NCBI RefSeq assembly: GCF_003369915.1
Contig: NC_046676.1
Coordinates: forward strand, 20,876,001-20,940,000
From: Drosophila miranda
Taxonomy: Eukaryota > Arthropoda > Insecta > Diptera > Drosophilidae
Direction: 5' to 3'
Length of the DNA stretch: 64,000 bases
The position numbers and the translations under genes were made by a program. A model generated the notes under the pieces. The model was not told the origin of the DNA. It did not search any database and was given only the letters and a program-made list of their open reading frames with translations. Shown one piece after another: positions 1-11,037 of the stretch (its first letter is position 1; the number at the start of each line of letters is the position of its first letter).

Positions 1-29
1 TTGTTCACAAAATGGAAACAACCGACTAA
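1..29 (+). CDS. Zeste-like protein, C-terminal tail (partial)
   Basis: The last codons of another zeste-like copy, ending V-H-K-M-E-T-T-D and TAA at 27-29. They are identical to the ends of the copies at 11,038 and 19,953. The rest of the gene lies left of the window, so the array is longer than seen here. Confidence 0.85.
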
Positions 30-556
30 CTAGTTCCACTATTTTTATTATGGTTTTCTAAAGAAAATATTGAAAGTGTCCCTCAAGACCAAATGTTTGA
101 CCAGGACCAGGATCTGTCCACTTTTTCAAACATTTAAGATTATTATAGTTAATGTAAACTAGGCGCATAATGGGGGAACCATGGGCATTTTTGAGAGATG
201 TGAAACGCCGATTGGCCAAACGATAAAATAAACAATTTGTTTCCTTTGGCAAATATTTTGATACTCAACAGACACGCAGTTGGTTTTGGCGGGAACCTTT
301 TGAATTGAATTTTCTTGTCAAAATTGTGTAGTGTACTGTTTTTTAGTTCCAATATCGTTTCTGGGTCTTCCGTTCAACGGTTTCCGGGTCAGAGGCTCAC
401 GAATACAATTATTGATGAGCATATGAATGGGAAAATTATGCATTAATGACTATGAACTATACAATTTTTAAATAAGCTGCTTTTATAGTATTGCTAGTTA
501 GGCTTGCGAAATGAAATAAAGTTCATATATATACAGTTGCACATATTTAATTTAAG
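30..556 (+). other. Unit spacer between zeste-like gene and FANCI segment
   Basis: Non-coding spacer, repeated at about 3,345-3,674, 6,359-6,887, 9,145-9,664, 13,835-14,352, 17,534-18,049 and 20,835-21,360. It carries an AATAAA signal (227-232 in this copy), which probably ends the zeste-like transcript. Short open frames on either strand look like chance, as they match no family. In five units the far end of the spacer (ATTTAAG) is fused directly to FANCI exon 2; in the other two it runs on into the real FANCI 5' flank. Confidence 0.7.
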
Positions 557-1951
557 TGCGTAGTGTAGAGCTGAACTATAAACAATCCTTCGATTTGATC
601 ACACGATTGGCCCAGGACTTGTCCACCTTTTCTGCTGATGAACTGGCCTGGATTATCGAGCACTGTGTGGATGGCATGCGACAGGGAGACGCCAAGTGCG
701 TTGGTTGGAAGGATTTGTTGCCAGATTCACTGGCTCTGCTTTCGGCAACTCCACGTTTTATACTAAATGGGGTGGGAACCGATGGAACCGAGTATAGAAA
801 CAATACAGTGAAAAGTATATGTACCATGCGATGGCCGTCTTCAATCCTGACCCCCATTGCTGACATGTTCAAGTAAGTTGCGCCCATAGAATGCTACAAA
901 ATTCTACTAAAATTTCCGTCTTTTTAGGGCCATAAATCTCAGCAACGGAGAAATTTTTACCGTATTAAATAAATTCTCCGGGGCTCTGCAGGAGCTATCG
1001 CCAATGGAGCTACCAGCTCTGTGCTTCCAGCTCTTTTCCATGTGCCAAAATGCCTCACAACTGATTGTACCGCTGCTGGCATTGGAGAAGTATTTTCAAC
1101 GCAATTACTATAAGCGCTTGTTCTCAGACATGAGCAGCAACTCTACAGATTTCGACAGCATAGGTTCGCCTAATTATTTCAATAATTTACTGTGTGTCTC
1201 TTTCTATAATTTGTTAATTTTTACCATCAGATCCATTTTCGGACAAAGAGCTGCGGGAGGCCGAAGAGACTATACTCCATCATTTGAATTACTGTACTAT
1301 GTATAAACTAACTGAGAAACATCTGGCCGTAATGTTGAGGGTGAATATGGGCTCTCCTAAATTGAATGAATTCTAATGTTAGTTTGTATTGGCAGAACTT
1401 CTCGCATTTGCCCGATGTCATTCTCACGCCATTCATGCTCAGCGCCATTATTTCGATGACAAGTGTGAATCGTGATCCAGAATCTGCGCGCATCTCTCGA
1501 TCCATTTTGCTGCCATTCTTGCGAAATGTCATAAAGAATAATGAAGAGGAGATAACTTTAGCAGACTACTCCGTTTGGTATCGTGATTCGTTACAGCGCA
1601 AACAAGTCGACTTGCAGCAGGTCTTAACGGTGCTCATAGATCAGAACAAAGATGGAAAAGATGTGATAACACCAGGACTAGTCCACCTAGTATTTTTTCT
1701 GCTTAAATCGCACTCGCCCAAAATGCATACTCTAGCAATTACTTTTTTAACAAAGTTCATTCGCAAACGTTTCATCTTTGGGCAAGGCATCATTAGACTC
1801 CTCTCTGAGTGGATGATTGTACATCAAGATCAAAACCAGTTTTCGGGTTGGTATTGGATTCCCCATAATAATTCTTTAATAACTATGTATTTTTTCTAGA
1901 ATGTTTAACACTATTAAGTGTAGCTGGTACACCGTCTCAGAATGCACTAAA
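557..1951 (+). pseudogene. FANCI: FANCI 5' fragment 1
   Basis: A truncated copy of the intact gene, corresponding to 22,185-23,583. It lacks the promoter, exon 1 and the first part of exon 2. It keeps the rest of exon 2 (to 872), exons 3, 4 and 5 with intact introns, and the start of exon 6. At the end a 4-bp loss (GCTGGTACACC against GCTGACACGTACACC) shifts the frame, and the sequence then breaks at GCACTAAA into the upstream region of a zeste-like gene. The exon frames are otherwise open. No ATG or FANCI promoter precedes it, so a FANCI-like product is unlikely; it could be transcribed by read-through. Confidence 0.9.
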
Positions 1952-2109
1952 TGACCTATTTCGCTACTTGTTTTTTGTTTGACTTATTTCGCTAAATCCT
2001 CTTTTTACGCAAAATGCAATAAAAGCAAGTATTAAGAATACACCAGTTAAATAGAAAATTGATTGATAAAGCGTATAAAATTATGTGGGCATGGCTAAAT
2101 GTTCTATAT

Positions 2110-2270
2110 AGCTGGTAATATTCGTCGGAATATCAAAAACGAGGAATACGTAAAATAGAACTTGAATTCGTCAGTATATTTACGGTATATTTTTAAAATG
2201 AGACGGTATATTTTGGTATATTTCTAAGAGTCCGACCGTATATTTGATCGATAAGTTCACGGTAACACTG
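2110..2270 (+). promoter_or_regulatory. Zeste-like gene promoter module (copy A)
   Basis: A block with several GTATATTT repeats (Ohler Motif 6 type, KTYRGTATWTTT), then GATCGATAA (DRE-like) and CGGTAACACTG (one mismatch to Motif 1, YGGTCACACTR). This combination is typical of TATA-less Drosophila housekeeping promoters. It ends about 190 bp before the chosen ATG. Confidence 0.65.
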
Positions 2271-2459
2271 ATAAGGTAAATAAATATTTCGTAAATAAAT
2301 AAATTAATAGATCGCTAGATTTATCTAAATCTGGAGAGATTCAACTCCCTGCTACTGCTGAAGTGAACGCCGGATTGTCCTCTCCACAGATTTGTGACAA
2401 CGAATCCAGCGGCCAAACTGACCAATCAGTCAAACAAAAAACCACGGAACATGTAAATA

Positions 2460-3344
2460 ATGTTGAAAATGTTCGTAAAAATGTATACTTACCACCTCAT
2501 TGTATACAGGGGCAAACACAGAACTGCGCAGCAAGATGCCATATTCATCGCATTTATGGAGAGACACCCAATGATAGCCATAAACTACCTCAAGGGTGAT
2601 AAGCTGGCAGCTGAAGCCGCCTGGAAGCGGCTTTCAAAGGAGTTAAATAGCGTGGGTCCGCCTGTCAAAGAAGTTTGTGAGTGGAAAAGAGTAAGTGCCG
2701 AGCAATTGCGCTATGTTCCGTCATCTCACTTGGCTCTTGATAGGTATGGAAAGCCTGGAAAAGCTGCATTCGTAAAAAGATTAACAATAACAGGCTGGAA
2801 GATTCAAATGCCTGCGGCAAAGGCTCGCTGTATCATTATACACTCACTGCTCTAGAGGATGCAGTGGCCGTGATCTGTGACTTGTATGATAAGCACGACG
2901 AGGTCACAGCCACAGATGACGGTAAGACAAAAATATCAAGCCGCAAAAAATGTATGTACTATTTCTTTTTTATGTAAAGATGATGAGGAAGAAGATGACT
3001 GCTTCAGCCGGATCAATGACAGACATATCGGCGTGAAATTGGAGCGCACTAGCACTTCGCAAACTCCATCTGCCAAAAAGCGCAAGCTGGTTCAAAATGA
3101 TGTAAATGAATTAGAAATTGAACACGAGAGCACGGTGCCGATGCTAATGGACATTGCAAAGGAGCTGCAGGACATGAATAGACAAACTCGCTTGAACGCC
3201 CAGCGCACAGAAGCCAATACGGACGCGCTTTTGGCTCTAGGCACACAGATCTCAGACCTAATGCAGCAACAGCTCAAGGAGCGCAAGCGTCTTAATGCTG
3301 TAATGGAGAAATTTGTTATGAAACGCCGATTGGCCAAACGATAA
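2460..3344 (+). CDS. Zeste-like Myb/SANT protein, copy A, altered C-terminus
   Basis: Three exons: 2460-2690, 2744-2921 and 2980-3344, about 257 aa. The family description is under the copy at 11,038. This copy carries the 27-codon deletion seen in the 5,477 and 19,953 copies. It has two substitutions in the second half of the DNA-binding domain: W-K-A-W-K instead of W-K-D-W-K, and L-Y-H-Y-T instead of L-Y-Q-D-T. Its C-terminus is new. A deletion of roughly 200 bp joins codon GTT of the coiled coil to the downstream spacer, so the protein ends M-K-R-R-L-A-K-R instead of H-K-M-E-T-T-D. The frame stays open. It is probably expressible, but function is unknown. Confidence 0.7.
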
Positions 3345-3674
3345 AATAAACAATTTGTTTCCTTTGGCAAATATTTTGATACTCAACAGACACGCAGTTG
3401 GTTTTGGCGGGAACCTTTTGAATTGAATTTTCTTGTCAAAATTGTGTAGTGTACTGTTTTTTAGTTCCAATATCGTTTCTGGGTCTTCCGTTCAACGGTT
3501 TCCGGGTCAGAGGCTCACGAATACAATTATTGATGAGCATATGAATGGGAAAATTATGCATTAATGACTATGAACTATACAATTTTTAAATAAGCTGCTT
3601 TTATAGTATTGCTAGTTAGGCTTGCGAAATGAAATAAAGTTCATATATATACAGTTGCACATATTTAATTTAAG

Positions 3675-4967
3675 TGCGTAGTGTAGAGCTGAACTATAAA
3701 CAATCCTTCGATTTGATCACACGATTGGCCCAGGACTTGTCCACCTTTTCTGCTGATGAACTGGCCTGGATTATCGAGCACTGTGTGGATGGCATGCGAC
3801 AGGGAGACGCCAAGTGCGTTGGTTGGAAGGATTTGTTGCCAGATTCACTGGCTCTGCTTTCGGCAACTCCACGTTTTATACTAAATGGGGTGGGAACCGA
3901 TGGAACCGAGTATAGAAACAATACAGTGAAAAGTATATGTACCATGCGATGGCCGCCTTCAATCCTGACCCCCATTGCTGACATGTTCAAGTAAGTTGCG
4001 CCCCACAGGAGCTATCGCCAATGGAGCTACCAGCTCTGTGCTTCCAGCTCTTTTCCATGTGCCAAAATGCCTCACAACTGATTGTACCGCTGCTGGCATT
4101 GGAGAAGTATTTTCAACGCAATTACTATAAGCGCTTGTTCTCAGACATGAGCAGCAACTCTACAGATTTCGACAGCATAGGTTCGCCTAATTATTTCAAT
4201 AATTTACTGTGTGTCTCTTTCTATAATTTGTTAATTTTTACCATCAGATCCATTTTCGGACAAAGAGCTGCGGGAGGCCGAAGAGACTATACTCCATCAT
4301 TTGAATTACTGTACTATGTATAAACTAACTGAGAAACATCTGGCCGTAATGTTGAGGGTGAATATGGGCTCTCCTAAATTGAATGAATTCTAATGTTAGT
4401 TTGTATTGGCAGAACTTCTCGCATTTTCCCGATGTCATTCTCACGCCATTCATGCTCAGCGCCATTATTTCGATGACAAGTGTGAATCGTGATCCAGAAT
4501 CTGCGCGCATCTCTCGATCCATTTTGCTGCCATTCTTGCGAAATGTCATAAAGAATAATGAAGAAGAGATAACTTTGGCAGACTACTCCGTTTGGTATCG
4601 TGATTCGTTACAGCGCAAACAAGTCGACTTGCAGCAGGTCTTAACGGTGCTCATAGATCAGAACAAAGATGGAAAAGATGTGATAACACCAGGACTAGTC
4701 CACCTAGTATTTTTTCTGCTTAAATCGCACTCGCCCAAAATGCATACTCTAGCAATTACTTTTTTAACAAAGTTCATTCGCAAACGTTTCATCTTTGGGC
4801 AAGGCATCATTAGACTCCTCTCTGAGTGGATGATTGTACATCAAGATCAAAACCAGTTTTCGGGTTGGTATTGGATTCCCCATAATAATTCTTTAATAAC
4901 TATGTATTTTTTCTAGAATGTTTAACACTATTAAGTGTAGCTGGTACACCGTCTCAGAATGCACTAA
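3675..4967 (+). pseudogene. FANCI: FANCI 5' fragment 2
   Basis: Same ends as fragment 1, with an extra deletion of about 100 bp. The exon 2 donor region (GTAAGTTGCGCCC) is fused directly to ACAGGAGCTATCGCC inside exon 3, so intron 2 and the first part of exon 3 are lost. One substitution (W-P-P-S for W-P-S-S) lies just before. Normal splicing of exons 2 and 3 is therefore broken. Exons 4 and 5 remain open. Confidence 0.88.
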
Positions 4968-5126
4968 ATGACCTATTTCGCTACTTGTTTTTTGTTTGAC
5001 TTATTTCGCTAAATCCTCTTTTTACGCAAAATGCAATAAAAGCAAGTATTAAGAATACACCAGTTAAATAGAAAATTGATTGATAAAGCGTATAAAATTA
5101 TGTGGGCATGGCTAAATGTTCTATAT

Positions 5127-5287
5127 AGCTGGTAATATTCGTCGGAATATCAAAAACGAGGAATACGTAAAATAGAACTTGAACTCGTCAGTATATTTAC
5201 GGTATATTTTTAAAATGAGACGGTATATTTTGGTATATTTCTAAGAGTCCGACCGTATATTTGATCGATAAGTTCACGGTAACACTG
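5127..5287 (+). promoter_or_regulatory. Zeste-like gene promoter module (copy B)
   Basis: Same GTATATTT repeats, DRE-like site and Motif-1-like CGGTAACACTG as copy A, at the same distance from the coding start. Confidence 0.62.
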
Positions 5288-5476
5288 ATAAGGTAAATAA
5301 ATATTTCGTAAATAAATAAATTAATAGATCGCTAGATTTATCTAAATCTGGAGAGATTCAACTCCCTGCTACTGCTGAAGTGAACGCCGGATTGTCCTCT
5401 CCACAGATTTGTGACAACGAATCCAGCGGCCAAACTGACCAATCAGTCAAACAAAAAACCACGGAACATGTAAATA

Positions 5477-6358
5477 ATGTTGAAAATGTTCGTAAAAATG
5501 TATACTTACCACCTCATTGTATACAGGGGCAAACACAGAACTGCGCAGCAAGATGCCATATTCATCGCATTTATGGAGAGACACCCAATGATAGCCATAA
5601 ACTACCTCAAGGGTGATAAGCTGGCAGCTGAAGCCGCCTGGAAGCGGCTTTCAAAGGAGTTAAATAGCGTGGGTCCGCCTGTCAAAGAAGTTTGTGAGTG
5701 GAAAAGAGTAAGTGCCGAGCAATTGCGCTATGTTCCGTCATCTCACTTGGCTCTTGATAGGTATGGAAAGACTGGAAAAGCTGCATTCGTAAAAAGATTA
5801 ACAATAACAGGCTGGAAGATTCAAATGCCTGCGGCAAAGGCTCGCTGTATCAGGATACACTCACTGCTCTAGAGGATGCAGTGGCCGTGATCTGTGACTT
5901 GTATGATAAGCACGACGAGGTCACAGCCACAGATGACGGTAAGACAAAAATATCAAGCCGCAAAAAATGTATGTACTATTTCTTTTTTATGTAAAGATGA
6001 TGAGGAAGAAGATGACTGCTTCAGCCGGATCAATGACAGACATATCGGCGTGAAATTGGAGCGCACTAGCACTTCGCAAACTCCATCTGCCAAAAAGCGC
6101 AAGCTGGTTCAAAATGATGTAAATGAATTAGAAATTGAACACGAGAGCACGGTGCCGATGCTAATGGACATTGCAAAGGAGCTGCAGGACATGAATAGAC
6201 AAACTCGCTTGAACGCCCAGCGCACAGAAGCCAATACGGACGCGCTTTTGGCTCTAGGCACACAGATCTCAGACCTAATGCAGCAACAGCTCAAGGAGCG
6301 CAAGCGTCTTAATGCTGTAATGGAGAAATTTGTTCACAAAATGGAAACAACCGAGTAA
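5477..6358 (+). CDS. Zeste-like Myb/SANT protein, copy B
   Basis: Intact three-exon copy: 5477-5707, 5761-5938 and 5997-6358, 256 aa with all splice sites canonical. It differs from the 11,038 copy by lacking 27 codons between the DNA-binding domain and the acidic linker, in frame. Its last residue before the stop is E (C-terminus H-K-M-E-T-T-E). The NLS-like A-K-K-R-K-L-V and the C-terminal coiled coil are present. It should be functional if the promoter module upstream works. Confidence 0.75.
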
Positions 6359-6887
6359 CTGGTTCCACTATTTTTATTATGGTTTTCTAAAGAAAATATT
6401 AAAAGTGTCCCTCAAGACCAAATGTTTGACCAGGAAAGCAAGATCTGTCCACTTTTTCAAACATTTAAGATTATTATAGTAAATGTAAACTAGGCGCATA
6501 ATGGGGGAACCATGGGCATTTTTGAGAGATGTGAAACGCCGATTGGCCAAACGATAAAATAAACAATTTGTTTCCTTTGGCAAATATTTTGATACTCAAC
6601 AGACACGCAGTTGGTTTTGGCGGGAAACTTTTGAATTTAATTTTCTTGTCAAAATTGTGTAGTGTACTGTTTTTTAGTTCCAATATCGTTTCTGGGTCTT
6701 CCGTTCAACGGTTTCCGGGTCAGAGGCTCACGAATACAATTATTGATGAGCATATGAATGGGAAAATTATGCATTAATGACTATGAACTATACAATTTTT
6801 AAATAAGCTGCTTTTATAGTATTGCTAGTTAGGCTTGCGAAATGAAATAAAGTTCATATATATACAGTTGCACATATTTAATTTAAG

Positions 6888-8282
6888 TGCGTAGTGTAGA
6901 GCTGAACTATAAACAATCCTTCGATTTGATCACACGATTGGCCCAGGACTTGTCCACCTTTTCTGCTGATGAACTGGCCTGGATTATCGAGCACTGTGTG
7001 GATGGCATGCGACAGGGAGACGCCAAGTGCGTTGGTTGGAAGGATTTGTTGCCAGATTCACTGGCTCTGCTTTCGGCAACTCCACGTTTTATACTAAATG
7101 GGGTGGGAACCGATGGAACCGAGTATAGAAACAATACAGTGAAAAGTATATGTACCATGCGATGGCCGTCTTCAATCCTGACCCCCATTGCTGACATGTT
7201 CAAGTAAGTTGCGCCCATAGAATGCTACAAAATTCTACTAAAATTTCCGTCTTTTTAGGGCCATAAATCTCAGCAACGGAGAAATTTTTACCGTATTAAA
7301 TAAATTCTCCGGGGCTCTGCAGGAGCTATCGCCAATGGAGCTACCAGCTCTGTGCTTCCAGCTCTTTTCCATGTGCCAAAATGCCTCACAACTGATTGTA
7401 CCGCTGCTGGCATTGGAGAAGTATTTTCAACGCAATTACTATAAGCGCTTGTTCTCAGACATGAGCAGCAACTCTACAGATTTCGACAGCATAGGTTCGC
7501 CTAATTATTTCAATAATTTACTGTGTGTCTCTTTCTATAATTTGTTAATTTTTACCATCAGATCCATTTTCGGACAAAGAGCTGCGGGAGGCCGAAGAGA
7601 CTATACTCCATCATTTGAATTACTGTACTATGTATAAACTAACTGAGAAACATCTGGCCGTAATGTTGAGGGTGAATATGGGCTCTCCTAAATTGAATGA
7701 ATTCTAATGTTAGTTTGTATTGGCAGAACTTCTCGCATTTGCCCGATGTCATTCTCACGCCATTCATGCTCAGCGCCATTATTTCGATGACAAGTGTGAA
7801 TCGTGATCCAGAATCTGCGCGCATCTCTCGATCCATTTTGCTGCCATTCTTGCGAAATGTCATATAGAATAATGAAGAAGAGATAACTTTGGCAGACTAC
7901 TCCGTTTGGTATCGTGATTCGTTACAGCGCAAACAAGTCGACTTGCAGCAGGTCTTAACGGTGCTCATAGATCAGAACAAAGATGGAAAAGATGTGATAA
8001 CACCAGGACTAGTCCACCTAGTATTTTTTCTGCTTAAATCGCACTCGCCCAAAATGCATACTCTAGCAATTACTTTTTTAACAAAGTTCATTCGCAAACG
8101 TTTCATCTTTGGGCAAGGCATCATTAGACTCCTCTCTGAGTGGATGATTGTACATCAAGATCAAAACCAGTTTTTGGGTTGGTATTGGATTCCCCATAAT
8201 AATTCTTTAATAACTATGTGTTTTTTCTAGAATGTTTAACACTATTAAGTGTAGCTGGTACACCGTCTCAGAATGCACTAAA
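6888..8282 (+). pseudogene. FANCI: FANCI 5' fragment 3
   Basis: Same structure as fragment 1. In exon 5 the codon AAG is TAG (ATATAG at about 7,863-7,868 against ATAAAG), giving a premature stop inside the exon. Another change (TTTTTG for TTTTCG) sits at the exon 5 donor. This supports neutral decay of the fragments. Confidence 0.88.
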
Positions 8283-8440
8283 TGACCTATTTCGCTACTT
8301 GTTTTTTGTTTTACTTATTTCGCTAAATCCTCTTTTTACGCAAAATGCAATAAAAGCAAGTATTAAGAATACACCAGTTAAATAGAAAATTGATTGATAA
8401 AGCGTATAAAATTATGTGGGCATGGCTAAATGTTCTATAT

Positions 8441-8601
8441 AGCTGGTAATATTCGTCGGAATATCAAAAACGAGGAATACGTAAAATAGAACTTGAATTC
8501 GTCAGTATATTTACGGTATATTTTTAAAATGAGACGGTATATTTTGGTGTATTTCTAAGAGTCCGACCGTATATTTGATCGATAAGTTCACGGTAACACT
8601 G
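8441..8601 (+). promoter_or_regulatory. Zeste-like gene promoter module (copy C)
   Basis: Same module as copy A, with a single change in one GTATATTT repeat (GGTGTATTT). It lies ahead of the shortened, intronless zeste-like copy. Confidence 0.6.
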
Positions 8602-8790
8602 ATAAGGTAAATAAATATTTCGTAAATAAATAAATTAATAGATCGCTAGATTTATCCAAATCTGGAGAAATTCAACTCCCTGCTACTGCTGAAGTGAACG
8701 CCGGATTGTCCTCTCCACAGATTTGTGACAACGAATCCAGCGGCCAAACTGACCAATCAGTCAAACAAAAAACCACGGAACATGTAAATA

Positions 8791-9144
8791 ATGTTGAAAA
8801 TGTTCGTAAAAATGTATACTTACCACCTCATTGTATACAGGGGCAAACACAGAACTGCGCAGCATGATGCCATATTCATCGCATTTATGGAGAGACACCC
8901 AATGATAGCCATAAACTACCTCAAGGGTGATAAGCTGGTACCGATGCTAATGGACATTGCAAAGGAGCTGCAGGACATGAATAGACAAACTCGCTTGAAC
9001 GCCCAGCGCACAGAAGCCAATACGGACGCGCTTTTGGCTCTAGGCACACAGATCTCAGACCTAATGCAGCAACAGCTCAAGGAGCGCAAGCGTCTTAATG
9101 CTGTAATGGAGAAATTTGTTCACAAAATGGAAACAACCGACTAA
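8791..9144 (+). CDS. Zeste-like miniprotein, copy C (intronless internal deletion)
   Basis: An uninterrupted 117-aa frame from ATG to TAA. A deletion joins exon 1 codon CTG (G-D-K-L) directly to exon 3 (V-P-M-L-M-D). It removes both introns, the second half of the Myb/SANT domain, the acidic linker and the NLS-like motif, yet keeps frame. What remains is the first helix region of the domain fused to the C-terminal coiled coil. Q is changed to H in the T-A-Q-H-D stretch. If made, it could dimerise with full-length forms without normal DNA binding; this is inference. It may equally be a decaying copy that is in frame by chance. Confidence 0.6.
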   Translation: MLKMFVKMYTYHLIVYRGKHRTAQHDAIFIAFMERHPMIAINYLKGDKLVPMLMDIAKELQDMNRQTRLNAQRTEANTDALLALGTQISDLMQQQLKERKRLNAVMEKFVHKMETTD

Positions 9145-9664
9145 CTAGTTCCACTATTTTTATTATGGTTTTCTAAAGAAAATATTGAAAGTGTCCCTGA
9201 AGACCAAATGTTTGACCAGGAAAGCAAGATCTGTCCACTTTTTCAAACATTTAAGATTATTATAGTTAATGTAAACTAGGCGCATAATGGGGGAACCATG
9301 GGCATTTTTGAGAGATGTGAAACGCCGATTGGCCAAACGATAAAATAAACAATTTGTTTCCTTTGGCAAATATTTTGATACTCAACAGACACGCAGTTGG
9401 TTTTGGCGGGAACCTTTTGAATTGAATTTTCTTGTCAAAATTGTGTAGTGTACTGTTTTTTAGTTCCAATATCGTTTCTGGGTCTTCCGTTCAACGGTTT
9501 CCGGGTCAGAGGCTCACGAATACAATTATTGATGAGCATATGAATGGGAAAATTATGCATTAATGACTATGAACTATACAATTTTTAAATAAGCTGCTTT
9601 TATAGTATTGCTAGTTAGGCTTGCGAAATGAAATAAAGTTCATATATATACAGTTGCACATATA

Positions 9665-10134
9665 TAATTTAAGCGCATTAACATAAATATGAGCCTCTAT
9701 ATGTCACGATTTTACTATTTTTAAATATATTTAATTCTATAATTTATTTTAAACACCATGTCTAGCTCACACACCTTGCAAATTTGTATGCTTTTTATAG
9801 TATTTTCCAGTATTTTTCAAGACGCGCTATGGAGTTGCAGCAATGTAGAAATTTTAATTTTATAAGCAATAAAGTAAAAGGTGTCCTTAGAATGAAACAA
9901 TCTTGTTGAGAGTAGATTCATCAATCGGATACAATTATTTTTTCAAGGATGGGGGTCCCAGCTAGCTAGTAATATTGAACCGAATATAGAAAACGAGGAG
10001 TATGATGGAATCTGGTATATTATTGGTATGTTTTGAAAATGTGAAGTGTATTTCGGTATATTTCTGAGCAAGCCAGCTGGCGCGGATTTCGTTTTTGTTT
10101 ATTGTTTATTATTAAATTTGTTTATTGCGAAAAA
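9665..10134 (+). promoter_or_regulatory. FANCI 5' flank and promoter, array copy
   Basis: Near-identical to the flank of the intact gene (about 21,360-21,825). The other five fragments have lost it. It holds a module at about 9,964-10,079 (TAATATT, AAAACGAGGA, GGTATGTTTTGAAAATG, CGGTATATTTCTGAG) that resembles the zeste-like promoters. Transcription of the truncated FANCI copy at 10,135 is therefore possible. Confidence 0.65.
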
Positions 10135-10529
10135 ATGTCGCGGGATTCACTAGAGCTGCAGGTGCGAAAGTACGGCGAAAGAGGGCAGAGAGATGAACTG
10201 GAGTTGCTTATTAAAAATACTTCAGTAAAACAGGTAGGTCTCAAATTGTGTGTGCAAGGCATCAACAAGTCGTCCTTACCATAGACGTGCTGCCTTCGTG
10301 CATTTCACCAGCACCGCGTCTGGCATGCCCCATCGACTAATATTGTTTCATCAGTTAACAGACACTCTGAATGCCACGATATCCCGAAGTGAAGGTATCA
10401 ATTTCTGGAACTACTTTCTGCTTGCCTGCGACACTGAGAGCGAGGAGTCCAAGAAGAAACGTTTCGCGCTCGTCCAATGTTTTATGGACTATTAAGTGTA
10501 GCTGGTACACCGTCTCAGAATGCACTAAA
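10135..10529 (+). pseudogene. FANCI: FANCI 5' fragment 4 (exon 1 kept, interior deleted)
   Basis: The only fragment with the ATG (10,135), exon 1 and the start of exon 2. A deletion then joins TTTATGGA in exon 2 to CTATTAAGTG in exon 6 and ends the reading frame at once (F-M-D-Y-stop). The same 4-bp loss and the same GCACTAAA breakpoint as the other fragments follow. It could encode at most a short N-terminal FANCI peptide of roughly 80-110 aa. Confidence 0.85.
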
Positions 10530-10687
10530 TGACCTATTTCGCTACTTGTTTTTTGTTTGACTTATTTCGCTAAAACCTCTTTTTACGCAAAATGCAATAA
10601 AAGCAAGTATTAAGAATACACCAGTTAAATAGAAAATTGATTGATAAAGCGTATAAAATTATGTGGGCATGGCTAAATGTTCTATAT

Positions 10688-10848
10688 AGCTGGTAATATT
10701 CGTCGGAATATCAAAAACGAGGAATACGTAAAATAGAACTTGAATTCGTCAGTATATTTACGGCATATTTTTAAAATGAGACGGTATATTTTGGTATATT
10801 TCTAAGAGTCCGACCGTATATTTGATCGATAAGTTCACCGTAACACTG
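10688..10848 (+). promoter_or_regulatory. Zeste-like gene promoter module (copy D)
   Basis: Same module as copy A. The Motif-1-like site reads CCGTAACACTG here instead of CGGTAACACTG, and one repeat is GGCATATTT. Confidence 0.6.
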
Positions 10849-11037
10849 ATAAGGTAAATAAATATTTCGTAAATAAATAAATTAATAGATCGCTAGATTT
10901 ATCTAAATCTGGAGAGATTCAACTCCCTGCTACTGCTGAAGTGAACGCCGGATTGTCCTCTCCACAGATTTGTGACAACGAATCCAGCGGCCAAACTGAC
11001 CAATCAGTCAAACAAAAAACCACGGAACATGTAAATA

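Noticed and set aside
58-352. Minus-strand open frames in the array spacer, repeated in every unit
   Set aside because: They lack recognisable domains, overlap each other in different frames, and recur only because the spacer is copied.
576-887. Minus-strand frames opposite FANCI exon 2
   Set aside because: Shadows of the conserved sense-strand exon; no family match.
2363-2599. Plus-strand frame rich in S, Q and T ahead of each zeste-like gene
   Set aside because: It has no ATG and runs out of frame with the Myb/SANT domain. A splice at CAT|GTAAAT to ACAG|GGG gives the wrong phase. It could be an old N-terminus, so the chosen zeste-like start remains tentative.
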